DNA from: Paractinoplanes ferrugineus
Lineage (GTDB): Bacteria > Actinomycetota > Actinomycetes > Mycobacteriales > Micromonosporaceae
Assembly (NCBI RefSeq): GCF_016862195.1
Contig: NZ_BOMM01000057.1
Location: 98,239-162,238 of the forward strand
Direction: 5' to 3'
DNA length: 64,000 bases
A program made the position numbers and the translations under genes. Below the pieces are notes generated by a model. That model worked only from the letters and a program-made list of their open reading frames with translations. It had not been told where the DNA came from and searched no databases. Position 1 is the first letter of the stretch; each line of letters begins with the position of its first letter. Of this stretch, positions 17,203-25,757 are shown in pieces.

Positions 17203-17736
17203 TCAGTCGGGCGGCTCGAGGAACAGAGCGGACAAACGCGGCAGCCGCTTCTGCATCTCCTCCTCGTTGTCGAAATCCCACAGATCGGCCGATTCGGGCC
17301 TGGTCGCCGGCGTCTCCCAAGCCGGCAGATCGGACCCGGTCGCCTGCTGATAGGCCTCCGCCGCGACGGACAGCACCTCTTCCGCCTCGAAGACCGCCCC
17401 GTTGTCGGCCGCGGCCCGCACCGCCGGCATGTCAGCGAGCGAATCCGGCGACTTCACCGAACGCGCCACGGTCTCCCGTCCGTGCGCGATCAGCCAGCCG
17501 CGAAAACTGTCGAAACCCTCCTCGGAGCACCCACCGTGGATCACGTAGGCGGCGGCCCAGAGATCCTCGGTGCCGGAGGCGACCATCACCTTGTCGAGGT
17601 GGCGGGCCCACGCGACGATCTCCTCCGGGTCGCGGGTGGCGAGGTCGGCCGCGGCGCGTTTGGCCACCTCGGCCGGGGATGCGGGCCGATCGGCGGTCGC
17701 CCGGTCGATGACCGCCCAGAAGTCGTCGGTTCTCAT
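17203..17736 (-). CDS. DUF4240 domain-containing protein
   Basis: A 177-residue soluble protein starting MRTDDFWAVIDRATA, with AWARHLDKVMVASGTEDLWA, YVIHGGCSEEGFDSFRGWLI and AVFEAEEVLSVAAEAYQQAT, the pattern of DUF4240 proteins found in many actinomycetes. Function is unknown. The ATG at 17736 fits the domain start; an in-frame upstream start would add ten residues. Divergent from the phosphotransferase-like gene. Confidence 0.82.
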   Translation of the reverse strand: MRTDDFWAVIDRATADRPASPAEVAKRAAADLATRDPEEIVAWARHLDKVMVASGTEDLWAAAYVIHGGCSEEGFDSFRGWLIAHGRETVARSVKSPDSLADMPAVRAAADNGAVFEAEEVLSVAAEAYQQATGSDLPAWETPATRPESADLWDFDNEEEMQKRLPRLSALFLEPPD

Positions 17737-17790
17737 GGGCAGAATCCTGCCAGTCGGGTACGACAAAAACCGGGACGGCAGGATGGTCGG

Positions 17791-18747
17791 GTGCGGCCGA
17801 TTTCACTTCCCGATGTCGCGTACGGCGCCACCGCCGTGCGCCCGCAGTGGTCCGACCTGCCGGAAAGCCTGCGGAACGCGATAACCGTGCGCCTCGGCGC
17901 GCCGATCGCCGCGGTGCGAAGCGCCGGTGGCGGCTTCACCAGGGCCTTCGCCGCCCTGATCACGACGCAGGAGGGCGCGAAGGTCTTCGTCAAGGCCGCG
18001 CCCCGGCAGGATCCGAACTCTCACTGGTATGCCCGCGAGGCTGCGATCACGACCGCCCTCCCCCGCGAGGTCGATGCCGCGCGTCCCCGGTGGACGATGG
18101 ATCATTCCGGCTATTTCGTGCTTTGTCTTGAGGCGATCGACGGCCACGTGCCGACCCTCCCGTGGCAGCCGGCCGAGCTCGAGGCGACGCTGACGGCCTG
18201 GTCGACCGCTGCCGAGGCGCTTCGGACGCCGACCACGCCCGACCTACCGCCGATAGCGGAGATCATCCGAGGGGAAATGTCCTGGTGGTCGGAGATCGCG
18301 GCGGGCCGGGAACGAATGCCTCGCACCGCCCGGAACACCGTCGCGCCCGCCCACTTGGGCGAACTCGCTGATCTCGAACAAACCCTTCCCGAACTGGTCA
18401 AAGGTCCGGGAATGATGCATGGCGACCTACGCATCGACAACGTCATGATCGACAACGACGGCCGCGCCCACCTTTGCGACTGGACCTGGCCCACCCTGGG
18501 CGCCCCCTGGTTCGACGCGATCACGCTGCTGATCAGCGCTTTCGCGAGCGGGCTGGACGCCGACGCGTACCTGGCACCCTGGGGCGCGCCGCCGCCGGGG
18601 GTGGACGGCGCCCTGGCCGCGCTGTCGGGATATTGGCTGGTTCGCGCGGATGGCGGTCCGAGCAGCGCCTCCCCGCACAGTCGTCAGCACCAGCGGTTCA
18701 GCGGCGAACAGGCGCTGAGCTGGCTCGCGGACCGTCGCGGCTGGTAG
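17791..18747 (+). CDS. Aminoglycoside phosphotransferase (APH)-like kinase
   Basis: A 318-residue protein kinase-fold enzyme. The N-lobe has AAVRSAGGGFTRAFAALI and GAKVFVKAAP (ATP-binding lysine). The catalytic loop is MMHGDLRIDNVMID and the metal-binding Asp is in AHLCDWTWP. Such APH-family proteins phosphorylate antibiotics, sugars, choline or homoserine; nothing here points to resistance specifically. GTG start with AGGA eight bases upstream; the frame is open upstream across the opposite-strand DUF4240 gene, which is not accepted. Confidence 0.82.
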   Translation: MRPISLPDVAYGATAVRPQWSDLPESLRNAITVRLGAPIAAVRSAGGGFTRAFAALITTQEGAKVFVKAAPRQDPNSHWYAREAAITTALPREVDAARPRWTMDHSGYFVLCLEAIDGHVPTLPWQPAELEATLTAWSTAAEALRTPTTPDLPPIAEIIRGEMSWWSEIAAGRERMPRTARNTVAPAHLGELADLEQTLPELVKGPGMMHGDLRIDNVMIDNDGRAHLCDWTWPTLGAPWFDAITLLISAFASGLDADAYLAPWGAPPPGVDGALAALSGYWLVRADGGPSSASPHSRQHQRFSGEQALSWLADRRGW

Positions 18748-18752
18748 CCGTT

Positions 18753-18781
18753 TTGGCGGGCAGCGGCGGGGCTGGTAGTCT
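18753..18781 (+). promoter_or_regulatory. Probable rpsT promoter (TTGGCG-N17-TAGTCT)
   Basis: TTGGCG at 18753-18758 and TAGTCT at 18776-18781 with exact 17-base spacing, just after the kinase gene. It predicts a 5' leader of about 84 bases on the S20 mRNA, in which GAATCC (18782-18787) can pair with GGATTC (18838-18843). Confidence 0.6.
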
Positions 18782-18871
18782 GAATCCTCGCGTGTGGTGA
18801 TGCGCTGCTGTTCGCTGCCTGCTCCACCGCTAGAGACGGATTCCGAAAACCTAGTTAGGACAGGCTGTCGC

Positions 18872-19138
18872 GTGGCGAACATCAAGTCTCAGATCAAGCG
18901 CAACCGGCAGAACGAGAAGGCTCGGCTGCGCAACAAGTCGGTCAAGTCGTCGCTGAAGACCGTGATCCGCAAGCTCAACGAGGCCAGCGAGGCCGGCAAC
19001 GTCGAAACGGCCACCACGCTGCTGCGTGACGCCTCGCGCCAGCTCGACCGGGCGGTCAGCAAGGGCGTCATCCACAAGAACCAGGCGGCCAACCGCAAGT
19101 CGGCCATCGCCAAGCGGGTCGGCTCGCTTTCTGCCTGA
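18872..19138 (+). CDS. rpsT: 30S ribosomal protein S20
   Basis: An 88-residue basic protein: ANIKSQIKRNRQNEKARLRN, LLRDASRQLDRAVSKGVIHK and NQAANRKSAIAKRVGSL, full match to bacterial S20, which binds 16S rRNA early in 30S assembly. The GTG is preceded by AGGACAGG. It has its own promoter and a leader that may fold; S20 in E. coli is known to repress its own translation. In many actinobacteria rpsT is near holA and lepA, as here. Confidence 0.97.
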   Translation: MANIKSQIKRNRQNEKARLRNKSVKSSLKTVIRKLNEASEAGNVETATTLLRDASRQLDRAVSKGVIHKNQAANRKSAIAKRVGSLSA

Positions 19139-19192
19139 TTCAAGGCACGTGGCCAGCACCAAGCGGGCCATGTAAGCAGGTCTTCGACCACC

Positions 19193-19228
19193 CGGGCACC
19201 GCCGGACACATGTCCGCGCCGGTGCCCG
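19193..19228. terminator. Hairpin after rpsT
   Basis: CGGGCACC (19193-19200) pairs with GGTGCCCG (19221-19228), with an inner GGACA-CA-TGTCC stem. No long T-run follows, as often in actinomycetes. It lies between the convergent rpsT and a membrane-protein gene. Confidence 0.65.
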
Positions 19229-19338
19229 AGTCGTTTCCGGGCCCAGCGAATGCGGCAGGCACAGCACGTCTCACGTCTCAAGCCCGGAGGCCTGAACCCC
19301 ACGGCCTCAGGTGGCGGATTCTGCCCGCTTGGCCGCGT

Positions 19339-19824
19339 CTACTCGTAGCGACGAGTGGCGGACTGGCGGACCCGCTGCTGCTGCGCCTCGGCCTGCTCGG
19401 CCCACGGGCGCATGATGGGCGCGCCCTGGTCCCGCTTGATCATTCCCGGCAGCCGGGTCGTCGCTTCGCCCGACCCGGCCGGCGGGGCAGCTTGGCGGAG
19501 CACCTCATGGTCCGGCCGGGAGACGCCTGGGCCGGTTTCGGTGGCCGCGCGCAGGGGCTGAGCCCGGGGGAACGCAGCCGGTGACGACGGGCGGCTCAGG
19601 GCACCGGCGATCACGTCGTTGAGCTTGACCATCAGGGCCACGATGGTCGGCAGCACCAGGACACCCCACCAGCTCACCAGCTCGGCCAGGGCCAGCAGGA
19701 TGCCGAGGGCGATCGCGCCTTCGAGGAACACGAAGCACAGGAAACCGCTGGGCGCCACGTGCCGCAGGCTCAGCATCCGGGCGTAAAGCGGGCGGTGGGC
19801 CGCCTCAGAATGTGGAGACCTCAT
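19339..19824 (-). CDS. Hypothetical two-span membrane protein
   Basis: A 161-residue protein. Two hydrophobic segments, FLCFVFLEGAIALGILLALA and WWGVLVLPTIVALMVKLNDV (about residues 28-72), form a hairpin; the C-terminal 90 residues are Pro/Ala/Arg-rich and probably disordered and cytoplasmic. The start overlaps the holA stop by four bases (ATGA), so it is translationally coupled to holA. I do not recognise a named family. Confidence 0.75.
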   Translation of the reverse strand: MRSPHSEAAHRPLYARMLSLRHVAPSGFLCFVFLEGAIALGILLALAELVSWWGVLVLPTIVALMVKLNDVIAGALSRPSSPAAFPRAQPLRAATETGPGVSRPDHEVLRQAAPPAGSGEATTRLPGMIKRDQGAPIMRPWAEQAEAQQQRVRQSATRRYE

Positions 19825-20795
19825 CGCACACCACCCCCGTGACGAGCCGCCGCGACGGCGAAGACGGCCTTTTCCAGGGCGAACCCTCGATCTTCCGCGC
19901 CACCTTTGACGGCGGCGTTGCAGTCGGCGGCCGCCCGCATGGCATCGACCAGGCCCTCGGGCGTCCAGCCCCGGCTGCGCTCCTGGGCCCGCTGGATCTT
20001 CCAGGCCGGCATGCCCAGCGAACTGGCCAACTGGTAGGGATTGCCCCGGCCGGCCGCGGCGACCTTGGCGACCGTGCGGACGCCGTCGGCGATCGCGTCG
20101 GCGATCGGCACCGGGTCGACGCCGACGTGCAGGGCCCAGCGCAGCGCCTCGAGCGCGCCGGGCACGTCGCCGATCATCGCGGCGTCGGCCACGGTGAATC
20201 CGCTGACCTCGGCGCGGCCCTTGTAGTAGCGCGCCACCACCGCTTCGGTGATCTTGCCGTCGGTGTCCGCGAGCAACTGGGAACAGGCCGCCGAGATCTC
20301 CCGCAGATCGTTTCCGACCGAGGCGAGGAGCGCGGACGCGGCCGCCTCGTCGCACCGGCCGCCGTTGCGCCGGAACTCGTCCCGGACGAACGCGATGCGC
20401 TCGCGGTCACCCTTGAGTCTGGCCGCGGCCACCACGGTGGCCCCGGCCGAGCGCAACCCGTCGGCGAGCGCCTTACCCTTGGCGCCACCCAGGTGCGCGA
20501 CGATCAGCGTCACCTCGGGGTCGGGATTCTTCGCATATGCCAACAGCGCCGTGATCAGGTCTTTCTTCGCATCCTGTCCACTGCGGATCACCAGCACCCG
20601 CCGGCCGCCGAACAGCGACGGGCTCAACATCTCGGCGACCTCACCGGCGAAAAGCGCACCGCCCTCGTATTCCCGGATGTCGGCGCCCGGATCGGCCGAC
20701 CGGGCCGCATCGACCGCCGAGGTGATCGCGCGAGCGGCGAGAAGCTCCTCGTCGCCGAGGACGAGCACTAGCGGATCGGGAGGTGCGGTGTTCAC
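19821..20795 (-). CDS. holA: DNA polymerase III subunit delta
   Basis: A 324-residue clamp-loader subunit: PLVLVLGDEELLAARAITSA at the N-terminus, SLFGGRRVLVIRSGQDAKKD, DGKITEAVVARYYKGRAEVS and the C-terminal PYQLASSLGMPAWKIQRA, all conserved in HolA. Delta opens the beta clamp during replication. The GTG at 20795 places the start just before the conserved first strand; an in-frame extension of 59 codons upstream has no support. It follows comEA-comEC and a GNAT gene in the same direction, the usual actinobacterial order. Confidence 0.94.
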   Translation of the reverse strand: MNTAPPDPLVLVLGDEELLAARAITSAVDAARSADPGADIREYEGGALFAGEVAEMLSPSLFGGRRVLVIRSGQDAKKDLITALLAYAKNPDPEVTLIVAHLGGAKGKALADGLRSAGATVVAAARLKGDRERIAFVRDEFRRNGGRCDEAAASALLASVGNDLREISAACSQLLADTDGKITEAVVARYYKGRAEVSGFTVADAAMIGDVPGALEALRWALHVGVDPVPIADAIADGVRTVAKVAAAGRGNPYQLASSLGMPAWKIQRAQERSRGWTPEGLVDAMRAAADCNAAVKGGAEDRGFALEKAVFAVAAARHGGGVR

Positions 20796-21000
20796 GCCCG
20801 ATATCGTCGCACGGGGGGCTGACGTTTCCGCGAGGCTCACTCCTTCGCGCAGATGGTCGATCACCGAACGCGAAAGCAGACATATTGGCGCCTCGCCATG
20901 TCCGCCGAACCGTAGAGTCGCTCGATCAGGCTGAATGTCTGCGCCGGCCATCGAACACCCGGCAACTACCATTGACCACGCCGAATGCCGACCAATCCGG

Positions 21001-21552
21001 CTAACCCGGGCGTGTCGGCAGCTCGGCGGGCAGCATCGACCCGATCCACGCGTCCACCCGTACGCCTCGGTGCCGCAGACGCTGCCGCAGCGTCGCCTCC
21101 AGACGGAAGCCGGCCTTCTCCGCGACCCGCCGGGAAGCGACGTTGCCGACCTCGGCCCGCCACTCGATCAGCTCCAGCCCGAGCCGCTCGAACCCCCACC
21201 CGCACAGCATCAGCACCGCCGCCGTGGCGACACCTCGCCCGCGCGCCGCCGGATCGAGCCAGTACCCGATCTGCGCGACCCCCTGGCCGAGGCCGGCCAG
21301 CCCGAACCCGACCCGCCCGAGCCGCTCCCCCGCGCCGTCCTCGATCACGAACTCGGCGCGCGAGTCGTCGTCCCAGCCCGCGATCGCCATCTTCCGGACG
21401 AAGTACTCGGCGTCGGCCATCCGGTACGGGTTCGGGATCTCCAGGAACCGCTGCACGGCGGGGTCGAGCGACACCTCGTACACCCATGGGATGTCCTCGG
21501 CCTCGAACGGCCGCAGCGTCAGCTCCCCGGCCTTGATCTTCTCTCGTTCCAC
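21001..21552 (-). CDS. GNAT family N-acetyltransferase (RimJ/RimL type)
   Basis: A 183-residue protein: LTLRPFEAEDIPWVYEVSLD, QIGYWLDPAARGRGVATAAV (acetyl-CoA pyrophosphate loop R-x-x-G-x-A) and NVASRRVAEKAGFRLEATLR. This is the pattern of RimJ/RimL-like enzymes that acetylate protein N-termini or small amines. GTG start. It sits between comEC and holA in the same direction; the target is unknown. Confidence 0.9.
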   Translation of the reverse strand: MEREKIKAGELTLRPFEAEDIPWVYEVSLDPAVQRFLEIPNPYRMADAEYFVRKMAIAGWDDDSRAEFVIEDGAGERLGRVGFGLAGLGQGVAQIGYWLDPAARGRGVATAAVLMLCGWGFERLGLELIEWRAEVGNVASRRVAEKAGFRLEATLRQRLRHRGVRVDAWIGSMLPAELPTRPG

Positions 21553-21573
21553 CCTCGCATTGTGGTCGGCCGG

Positions 21574-24012
21574 TCAGCGGTCCGGCGGATCGCCTCGGGC
21601 CACCACCGCGAGGCCGTGCCCGGTGGCGACCGCGGCCAGGTCGCCCGACTGATCGGTGCGCAGAACCCGTGCCCCGCCACGGGCGAGCCGCGCCAGGAGG
21701 GACTCGTTGGGATGTCCGTAGTCGTTGTCCTTCCCCACCGAGACGAGCGCCACCGCCGGATCGATGGCGTCGACGAATTCCGGGGACTGGTAGCTGCTGC
21801 CGTGGTGCGAGACCTTCAACACGTCGGCTCGCAGCGCCGCCGGTCCCAGATGCCGCAGCAGTTCGTCCTGTTCCTCGGTCTCCGCGTCGCCCGGCAGCAG
21901 CACCGTCTCGCCGCGCACTTCGGCCCGCAGGACCAGTGAGTTGTTGTTCGGATCGGAGTTGGTGCCGTGCAGCGGCTCGAACGGTCCGATCGCGGTCAGC
22001 CGCAGCCCGCCCACCTCGTACGACCAGCCCGGACTGATCGTGTGCAGCGGCAACGACCCGGCCGCGGTGGCCACCGCGGCACGCCCGGCGGGCGGTTCGG
22101 GCCAACCGGGCCCGGCAACCGCATTCACCGTACGGCCACGGAACACCCCGGCCACCCCGCCGATGTGGTCGATGTGGAAGTGGCTGGCCACGAAGAGCAC
22201 CACCTGCCGTACGCCCAGTCGCCGCAGACAGTGATCGACCGGTTCCGGCTCGGGCCCGGCGTCGACGACCACGGCCCGGGACGGTCCCGCCGGCAGCACG
22301 ATCGCGTCGCCCTGCCCGACCGCGCACGCCACCACGATCCAGTCGGCCGGTGGCCACCCCGAGGCGAGCAGCCGGACCGGCATCGCGCCCAGCATCCCGG
22401 CCACCGCCACCACCAGGGCGAGCCGCTTGAGCACCGGCCGGCGGGTGGCGAGCAGCAGGGCCACCGTGATCACGGCGAGCAGCAACGCCCCCCACACGCC
22501 GTCCGGCCAGGGCAGCGCGCCGGCCGGCACCCGGGCGCCGTACCGTGCGACGACCACCAGCCACCTTGTCGGCCAATCGCCGAGCCAGGCCGCGAACTCG
22601 GCGCCGCCCGCCCACACCGGCGACAACACGGCCGCGCCCACGCCGAGCAGCGTGGCCGGGGCGATGGCCGGCACCACCACCAGGTTGGCCGGCACCGCGA
22701 CCAGGCTGATCGTGCCGGACAGCCCGGCAATGACCGGCCCGCAGGCCACCTGGGCGGCAGCCGGGACGGCCAGCGCCTCGGCCGCCCCGGGAGGCCAGCC
22801 CCGCCGGCGCAACGCGTCCCGCCATACCGGTGCCAGCAGGAGCAGTCCGGACGTGGCCAGCACCGACAGCGCGAAGCCCGGGTCGGCCGCGAGCTCCGGG
22901 TCGTACAGGATCAGCGCCGCCACCCCGGCCGCCAGCGCCGGCAGAGCGGCCCGGGGTCGCCCGGACGCGAGACCGATCAGGCCGATCGCCCCCATCGCCG
23001 CCGCCCGAACCACACTTGGCGACGGTCGAGCCAGGATCACAAAACCGATCAGCACCACCGCGCAGACCACCGCCTGCGTCACCGGCCCGGCCCGCGCCCG
23101 CCGCACGAGGAAGAGCACAACCCCCAGGATGATCACGACGTTCGCGCCGCTCACCGCCATCAGATGGGTCATTCCGGTGGTACGGAAGTCGTCGCTCAGC
23201 GCCGGGTCGAGGCGACTGGTGTCGCCGACGACCAAGCCCGGAAGTAGCCCGCCGGAGTCGTCGGGCAGCGGCTCGCAGGCACGCTGCAGCCCGGACCGGA
23301 GCACGCCGGCGGCCCGCTGCGCCCAGGAGGGACGGCCGAGCAGCTCCGGCGCGTCCTTCACCGAGACGACCGCCGCTCCCAGATCCCCACCCCGCGGTGG
23401 CAGCAGCTTGCCCCGCGCGGCCACCCGCTGTCCGGGTAGCAGTCCTCGCCAACCGGGGTCGCTCCCGAGGACGATGGCCCGCGCCTCGAGCCGCAGCGGA
23501 ACGGAATCCTCCGCCCCGACGACCCGCAGATCCACCGCGACCAGGTAGGTGGGTGGCATGACCGGCGATCCACGGATGGCCCGTGGATCGTCGCGCACGA
23601 CGGCCTCGACCCGAACCGGATCACCGGCCCGAACGAGCGCCACCAGCGGCCCCGACTCACGCGCTGTGACCCGCACTCCGGTCACCGCGGCACCGCACCC
23701 GGCGCCGAGCAGCACCGTGAGCCCGATCCACCGCATCGCCACCGCCCCGGTCCCCGACGCCCGCTTCCCCACGCGGGCGACCACAACTCGCTCCCGTGCG
23801 GGCACGGTTCTCCGGCGGACAGCTGGTGTCTTTGCGGCGGTCGGTTCGATCGGGTGACGAGCCGCGATGACGGCGAGCACGGCCGCGCCGGCGAGCGCCG
23901 CGACTCCGAGCAGGATGCCGGTCCGGGCCGACAAGTAGAGGGCGGCCAGCGATGACAGCCAGGTAGCCAGCGCGAACCCGGCAAGCCTCAGGTCCGGCGC
24001 TCCGCGGCTCAC
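21574..24012 (-). CDS. comEC: DNA-uptake channel protein ComEC/Rec2
   Basis: An 812-residue membrane protein. The central ComEC domain has MTHLMAVSGANVVIILGVVL and many hydrophobic spans; an N-terminal DUF4131-type segment precedes it and a C-terminal metallo-beta-lactamase-like domain contains FVASHFHIDHIGGVAGVF, LLPGDAETEEQDELLRHLG and VSHHGSSYQSPEF. ComEC forms the channel for single-stranded DNA entry. The GTG start overlaps the comEA stop by four bases. Whether the organism is naturally competent is unknown; the genes are widespread in actinomycetes. Confidence 0.93.
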   Translation of the reverse strand: MSRGAPDLRLAGFALATWLSSLAALYLSARTGILLGVAALAGAAVLAVIAARHPIEPTAAKTPAVRRRTVPARERVVVARVGKRASGTGAVAMRWIGLTVLLGAGCGAAVTGVRVTARESGPLVALVRAGDPVRVEAVVRDDPRAIRGSPVMPPTYLVAVDLRVVGAEDSVPLRLEARAIVLGSDPGWRGLLPGQRVAARGKLLPPRGGDLGAAVVSVKDAPELLGRPSWAQRAAGVLRSGLQRACEPLPDDSGGLLPGLVVGDTSRLDPALSDDFRTTGMTHLMAVSGANVVIILGVVLFLVRRARAGPVTQAVVCAVVLIGFVILARPSPSVVRAAAMGAIGLIGLASGRPRAALPALAAGVAALILYDPELAADPGFALSVLATSGLLLLAPVWRDALRRRGWPPGAAEALAVPAAAQVACGPVIAGLSGTISLVAVPANLVVVPAIAPATLLGVGAAVLSPVWAGGAEFAAWLGDWPTRWLVVVARYGARVPAGALPWPDGVWGALLLAVITVALLLATRRPVLKRLALVVAVAGMLGAMPVRLLASGWPPADWIVVACAVGQGDAIVLPAGPSRAVVVDAGPEPEPVDHCLRRLGVRQVVLFVASHFHIDHIGGVAGVFRGRTVNAVAGPGWPEPPAGRAAVATAAGSLPLHTISPGWSYEVGGLRLTAIGPFEPLHGTNSDPNNNSLVLRAEVRGETVLLPGDAETEEQDELLRHLGPAALRADVLKVSHHGSSYQSPEFVDAIDPAVALVSVGKDNDYGHPNESLLARLARGGARVLRTDQSGDLAAVATGHGLAVVARGDPPDR

Positions 24013-25661
24013 ACCGTCACCAGGTCTTTCAGCTGCTCGTAGCGCGCATCCCCGATGCCGTCGACCTTCCGCAGATCGCTCACCGCTTGGAAGCCGCCCT
24101 GCGCGTCCCGGGCGTCGAGGATGCGTTGAGCCAGGACCGGACCCACCCCGGGCAGGGTGTCCAGGTCGGCAAGGGTGGCGGTGTTCAGGTTGACCAAGCC
24201 GCCCGCGGGCGCCGCCCCGCCCGTCGCGGCAGGACCGGTGGGCAGGACGACACCGGGTGGCGGTGTGACGCCGACCAGGATCAGCTCGCCGTCCACCACC
24301 TTGCGGGCCAGGTTGAGCAGGGCCACGTCGACACCGGGATCGGCGCCACCGGCCGCGGTCAGCGCGTCGGCCACCCGGGCGCCCGACGGCAGTCGCACCA
24401 GGCCCGGCCGGCGGACCTTGCCGCCGACCGCGACCACCACCTCCCCCGACGCCGGGGCCGACGCACCCGGTGCCGCCGGTGCTCCAGCGCCCGGGCCGCC
24501 CCCGTGTTCGGCCGGCCCGGGCGCTGAAACGGTCGTCCCGAACGACGGCGGTGCGACCGTGTCGACCCGCGGTCGCGCCCGCCACGCCAGGAAGGCGGCG
24601 ATTGCGATCACCACCACGGCCACCGCCGCCAGCGCCTTGACACCGCGGCGCCCCGGATCGAACGCGCCGAAGCCGAACCGCCGCCCCTCCGCTCGATCAC
24701 CCCCGAAGGCACCCGCCGTGCTGAGGGCCGGCTCGTCCGCATCGGCATAGAGATCCGCATCGGCCGGGCCCGGCGAGACCGGCCAGGACGATTCCCCACT
24801 GCCCGGCCAACCCGCCCGGCCCGGTTCCCCACCGCCGAGCCGGGCCGCCCTGACCGACTCCGCACCGGCGGCCCGGTCTGCCCGGGCCGGCCCCACGCCC
24901 GCGGATCGGCCCGACCACGCCGGCTCCGAGTCGCCGGACGGAGCGGCTCGGGCCCGCTCCGGGGCGGGCGGCGGTTCGGGCAAGACCCAAGCGGGTGGGG
25001 GCAGGGGACGTTGCTCCGGGCCGACGGGCCGGACGGTCGGGGCCCGGTACGGCCGGAACGGCTCGGCGTCGTCCATCAGATCTCCGAGATGAGAGGGGAA
25101 CGGATCAGTGGCGCTGTCGAGAGGCGTGTCCGGTGGGGCCGTCGAGCGATCGACCGGCAGGACTCCGGCCGTCGATCGGTCGACCGGCACCGTCGCCGGG
25201 GTGGGAGCAGCCGGCATGGTGCGGGCCGGCGGCCGGTCGATCGGGACGGCTCCCGGTGGTGACGCCCACGGCGTACCGGGTGGATATCCGCCGGCGACCT
25301 CGGATGGGGACGTCCGCGCCGGCGCGCCGGGTCGGGCTCGCGGGGTGTCGCCCAGCACCACGCGGGGCGTTTCGCCGAGCTCGATGCGCAGTGGTGGATC
25401 CTCCTCCGCAGGTGGGTCGGGCAACGGGTCGAGGTCGACGTCGTCGGGCCAGCCGGTGACGACGTCCGACCAGTTCAGCGGTTCACCGACCGCGGACAGG
25501 TCGCCGAGCGCCGCCTCGTAGCGGGAACTGGCTGCGGAGTCCGGTGGCCGCGCGCGGTCATCGGAGGCGGTGGCGGTCTGGTCGCGTACCCGATGTGGCG
25601 TCGCGGCCATGACCGACCGCAGCCTTTCCGCTACGACTTGGTCCTCTCGCACGTCAGGCAC
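24009..25661 (-). CDS. comEA: ComEA-like DNA-binding protein with very long N-terminal extension
   Basis: A 550-residue protein. The C-terminal part is standard ComEA: membrane span VKALAAVAVVVIAIAAFLAW (about 345-365), an SLBB strand region (EVVVAVGGKVRRPGLVRL) and the helix-hairpin-helix LVNLNTATLADLDTLPGVGP. The first 340 residues, on the cytoplasmic side, are Pro/Ala/Arg/Glu-rich with repeated VPVDRSTAG-like units. ComEA binds DNA at the cell surface and passes it to ComEC. The GTG start is uncertain; an ATG at 25610 is also possible. Confidence 0.88.
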   Translation of the reverse strand: MPDVREDQVVAERLRSVMAATPHRVRDQTATASDDRARPPDSAASSRYEAALGDLSAVGEPLNWSDVVTGWPDDVDLDPLPDPPAEEDPPLRIELGETPRVVLGDTPRARPGAPARTSPSEVAGGYPPGTPWASPPGAVPIDRPPARTMPAAPTPATVPVDRSTAGVLPVDRSTAPPDTPLDSATDPFPSHLGDLMDDAEPFRPYRAPTVRPVGPEQRPLPPPAWVLPEPPPAPERARAAPSGDSEPAWSGRSAGVGPARADRAAGAESVRAARLGGGEPGRAGWPGSGESSWPVSPGPADADLYADADEPALSTAGAFGGDRAEGRRFGFGAFDPGRRGVKALAAVAVVVIAIAAFLAWRARPRVDTVAPPSFGTTVSAPGPAEHGGGPGAGAPAAPGASAPASGEVVVAVGGKVRRPGLVRLPSGARVADALTAAGGADPGVDVALLNLARKVVDGELILVGVTPPPGVVLPTGPAATGGAAPAGGLVNLNTATLADLDTLPGVGPVLAQRILDARDAQGGFQAVSDLRKVDGIGDARYEQLKDLVTV

Positions 25662-25695
25662 GCTAGGGAGTTCGCCGGGCCGGCGCTCCGAGCCC

Positions 25696-25721
25696 TGTGG
25701 ACAACCCCCGATTGTGGATAA
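25696..25721. promoter_or_regulatory. Two DnaA-box-like sites
   Basis: TGTGGACAA (25696-25704) and TGTGGATAA (25713-25721) are reverse complements of TTGTCCACA and of the exact bacterial consensus TTATCCACA. They are in the same orientation, 17 bases apart, in the 96-base region between divergent comEA and a methyltransferase gene. DnaA binding is inferred from the match. Confidence 0.55.
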
Positions 25722-25757
25722 CTCCCACCGTCGGCCCTTCTGTGCTAAAGACTCCGT

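Noticed and set aside
17791..18747. Antibiotic resistance gene
   Set aside because: The APH fold is certain enough, but this family includes many kinases of metabolites; nothing in sequence or context points to resistance.
20966..23452. 828-codon open frame within comEC in another frame
   Set aside because: The comEC frame carries the SGANVV and HFHIDH motifs; the overlapping frame is an Arg/Gly-rich artefact.
24013..24585. N-terminal extension of the ComEC frame into comEA
   Set aside because: The GTG at 24012 gives the normal N-terminus and a four-base overlap with comEA.
25682..25757. Chromosomal origin of replication
   Set aside because: Only two DnaA boxes, no AT-rich unwinding region and no dnaA/dnaN genes nearby.
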